Positions 5,008-5,889 of a DNA stretch of 5,889 nt are shown one piece after another. The stretch's first letter is position 1. Each line of letters starts with the position of its first letter. The stretch lies in the NCBI GenBank assembly GCA_026983855.1, contig JALSTE010000003.1, positions 1-5,889 of the forward strand, given 5' to 3'. This stretch comes from Acidimicrobiia bacterium (GTDB lineage Bacteria > Actinomycetota > Acidimicrobiia > Acidimicrobiales > Poriferisodalaceae). Both the position numbers and the translations under genes were made by a program. The notes beneath the pieces were generated by a model, which did not search any database, was not told the origin of the DNA, and worked only from the letters and a program-made list of their open reading frames with translations.

Positions 5008-5889
5008 GACGGTGTCCGTCCGGTCTGTTCGAGCAGGGCCCGGTACTGCTCGACCGTGCGTTCGGCGGTGATCCGCCAGGAGTAGTTGTCCTGGACCCGG
5101 CGGCGACCGGCGGCACCCACCGTGGCCCTCAGATCGGGCCGGTCGAGGGCCCCGGCGATACGGGCGGCCAGGGCCTCGCTGTCGCCAGGGGGTACGTGCA
5201 GGGCGGTCACCCCGTCGGCGCCCACCACCTCGGGCAGGGCACCCCCGGTGGTGGCGACCAGCGGCACCCCACACGACATGGCCTCTATGGCCGGAAGGGA
5301 GAATCCCTCGTACAGGGAGGGCACTATGGCCAGCTGGGCCTCGTTGTAGAGCTCGACGATCCGGCGATCGGAGACTCCCGACACGAACTCGACGCAGCCC
5401 TCCAGACCCAGCTCGGCGATGGTCCGCGTCGCCCGACTGTCGTGCTTCGGCCTCCCGATGACCACCAGGTGGGTCTCGGGTCTCTCGACCCGGAGCTTGG
5501 CCAGGGCCTCGAGGAGGAACGCCAGACCCTTCATGGCCACGTCGGCTGAGGCGGTCGTCATCAACCGACCCGGGACCGGGCGGACCGAGTCGATGGGTTC
5601 GAACTGGGCGGGGTCGACCCCGACGTGGACTATGTGGAGGTTCTCGGGTTTCACCCTGTGATCGGCGACTATGTCCTCATAGGAGTTGGTGGAGACGGTC
5701 ACCACCCGCGGTAGGCGCTGGGCGACGCGGGTCTGCATGGAGGTGAAACCGTAGAACCGGTTCTTGGTGAACCTCTTCCAGGGGGTGGGGGCGTGGGCGG
5801 TCTCCAACCTGCGGTCCACGGTGATCGGGTGGTGGATGGTCTCCAGCACCGGCAGGCCCATGCGTTGGATTCGGAGGATTCCGTAACCG
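5004..5889 (-). CDS. GT4-family glycosyltransferase (candidate ManT-like mannosyltransferase), 5' end outside window
   Basis: The frame runs off the right edge, so the true start is missing. The ATG at 5861 is internal, because GYGILRIQR precedes it and continues the Rossmann domain. Counting from that Met, the N-terminal GT-B domain shows VLETIHHPITVDRR (5-18) and VVTVSTNSYEDI (53-64). The linker has HVGVDPAQFEP (79-89). The C-terminal domain has MKGLAFLLEAL (110-120), HLVVIGRPKHD (131-141) and the EX7E donor motif of retaining GT4 enzymes, EGFSLPAIE with Glu185 and Glu193. The motif is followed by CGVPLVATTGGALPEV. GT4 enzymes use nucleotide-activated sugars, and mannose from GDP-mannose is the expectation if this is a ManT homologue. 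In mycobacteria ManT elongates MMP with alpha-1,4 mannose; that specificity is inferred here from neighbours. It is the first visible gene of the leftward operon, and any promoter lies outside the window. Confidence 0.92.
   Translation of the reverse strand, partial: GYGILRIQRMGLPVLETIHHPITVDRRLETAHAPTPWKRFTKNRFYGFTSMQTRVAQRLPRVVTVSTNSYEDIVADHRVKPENLHIVHVGVDPAQFEPIDSVRPVPGRLMTTASADVAMKGLAFLLEALAKLRVERPETHLVVIGRPKHDSRATRTIAELGLEGCVEFVSGVSDRRIVELYNEAQLAIVPSLYEGFSLPAIEAMSCGVPLVATTGGALPEVVGADGVTALHVPPGDSEALAARIAGALDRPDLRATVGAAGRRRVQDNYSWRITAERTVEQYRALLEQTGRTPS

Noticed and set aside
3971..5071. A 366-codon plus-strand open frame opposite the toroid and methyltransferase genes
   Set aside because: It is antisense to two well-supported enzymes, has Gly/Pro/Val-rich composition without any motif, and is the usual by-product of GC-rich codon use.
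4907..5116. Extension of the methyltransferase to an upstream start at 5116
   Set aside because: The added 70 residues are Pro/Arg/Ser-rich, overlap the glycosyltransferase gene, and lie upstream of a strong GGAGGG site that serves GTG 4906.

Overview
The window is about 5.9 kb of GC-rich, densely packed bacterial DNA. Genes abut or overlap and GTG or TTG starts are frequent. Protein style and codon use suggest a high-GC actinobacterium, perhaps an uncultured Acidimicrobiia-type lineage; this is an impression, not a phylogenetic result. No tRNA, rRNA, CRISPR array or insertion sequence is visible, and no gene-free stretch exceeds about 110 bases.

Left block (1-1780, minus strand): an acyl-CoA thioesterase II (TesB) is followed by the N-terminal two thirds of a lipoprotein PQQ-type sugar dehydrogenase (glucose/sorbosone dehydrogenase family), which runs off the left edge. 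Short divergent intergenic DNA (1781-1889) holds a palindrome and a probable leaderless promoter for the rightward genes.

Middle block (1890-2997, plus strand): a small four-helix GtrA-family membrane protein lies 7 bases upstream of a class I SAM-dependent O-methyltransferase of the CmcI/TylF-like type. The block ends in a convergent terminator region that also carries a partial duplication of the 3' end of the facing gene.

Right block (3073-5889, minus strand, transcribed right to left): a GT4 glycosyltransferase (5' end outside the window), a second SAM-dependent methyltransferase and an (alpha/alpha)6-toroid protein, tightly arranged as an operon.

The main interpretation is that the GT4, the two unlike methyltransferases and the toroid protein match the four-gene set known for mycobacterial 3-O-methylmannose polysaccharide (MMP): the mannosyltransferase ManT, the 3-O-methyltransferase, the endomannosidase MmpH and the 1-O-methyltransferase MeT1. 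In that pathway the hydrolase cuts mature polymer into primers, ManT elongates them, one methyltransferase methylates along the chain and the other caps the reducing end. Here the set is split over two converging transcripts and joined to a GtrA protein, with an acyl-CoA thioesterase next door. MMP binds long-chain acyl-CoA, so that neighbour is suggestive. The assignment rests on family recognition from memory and on gene content, and the sugar specificity is inferred.
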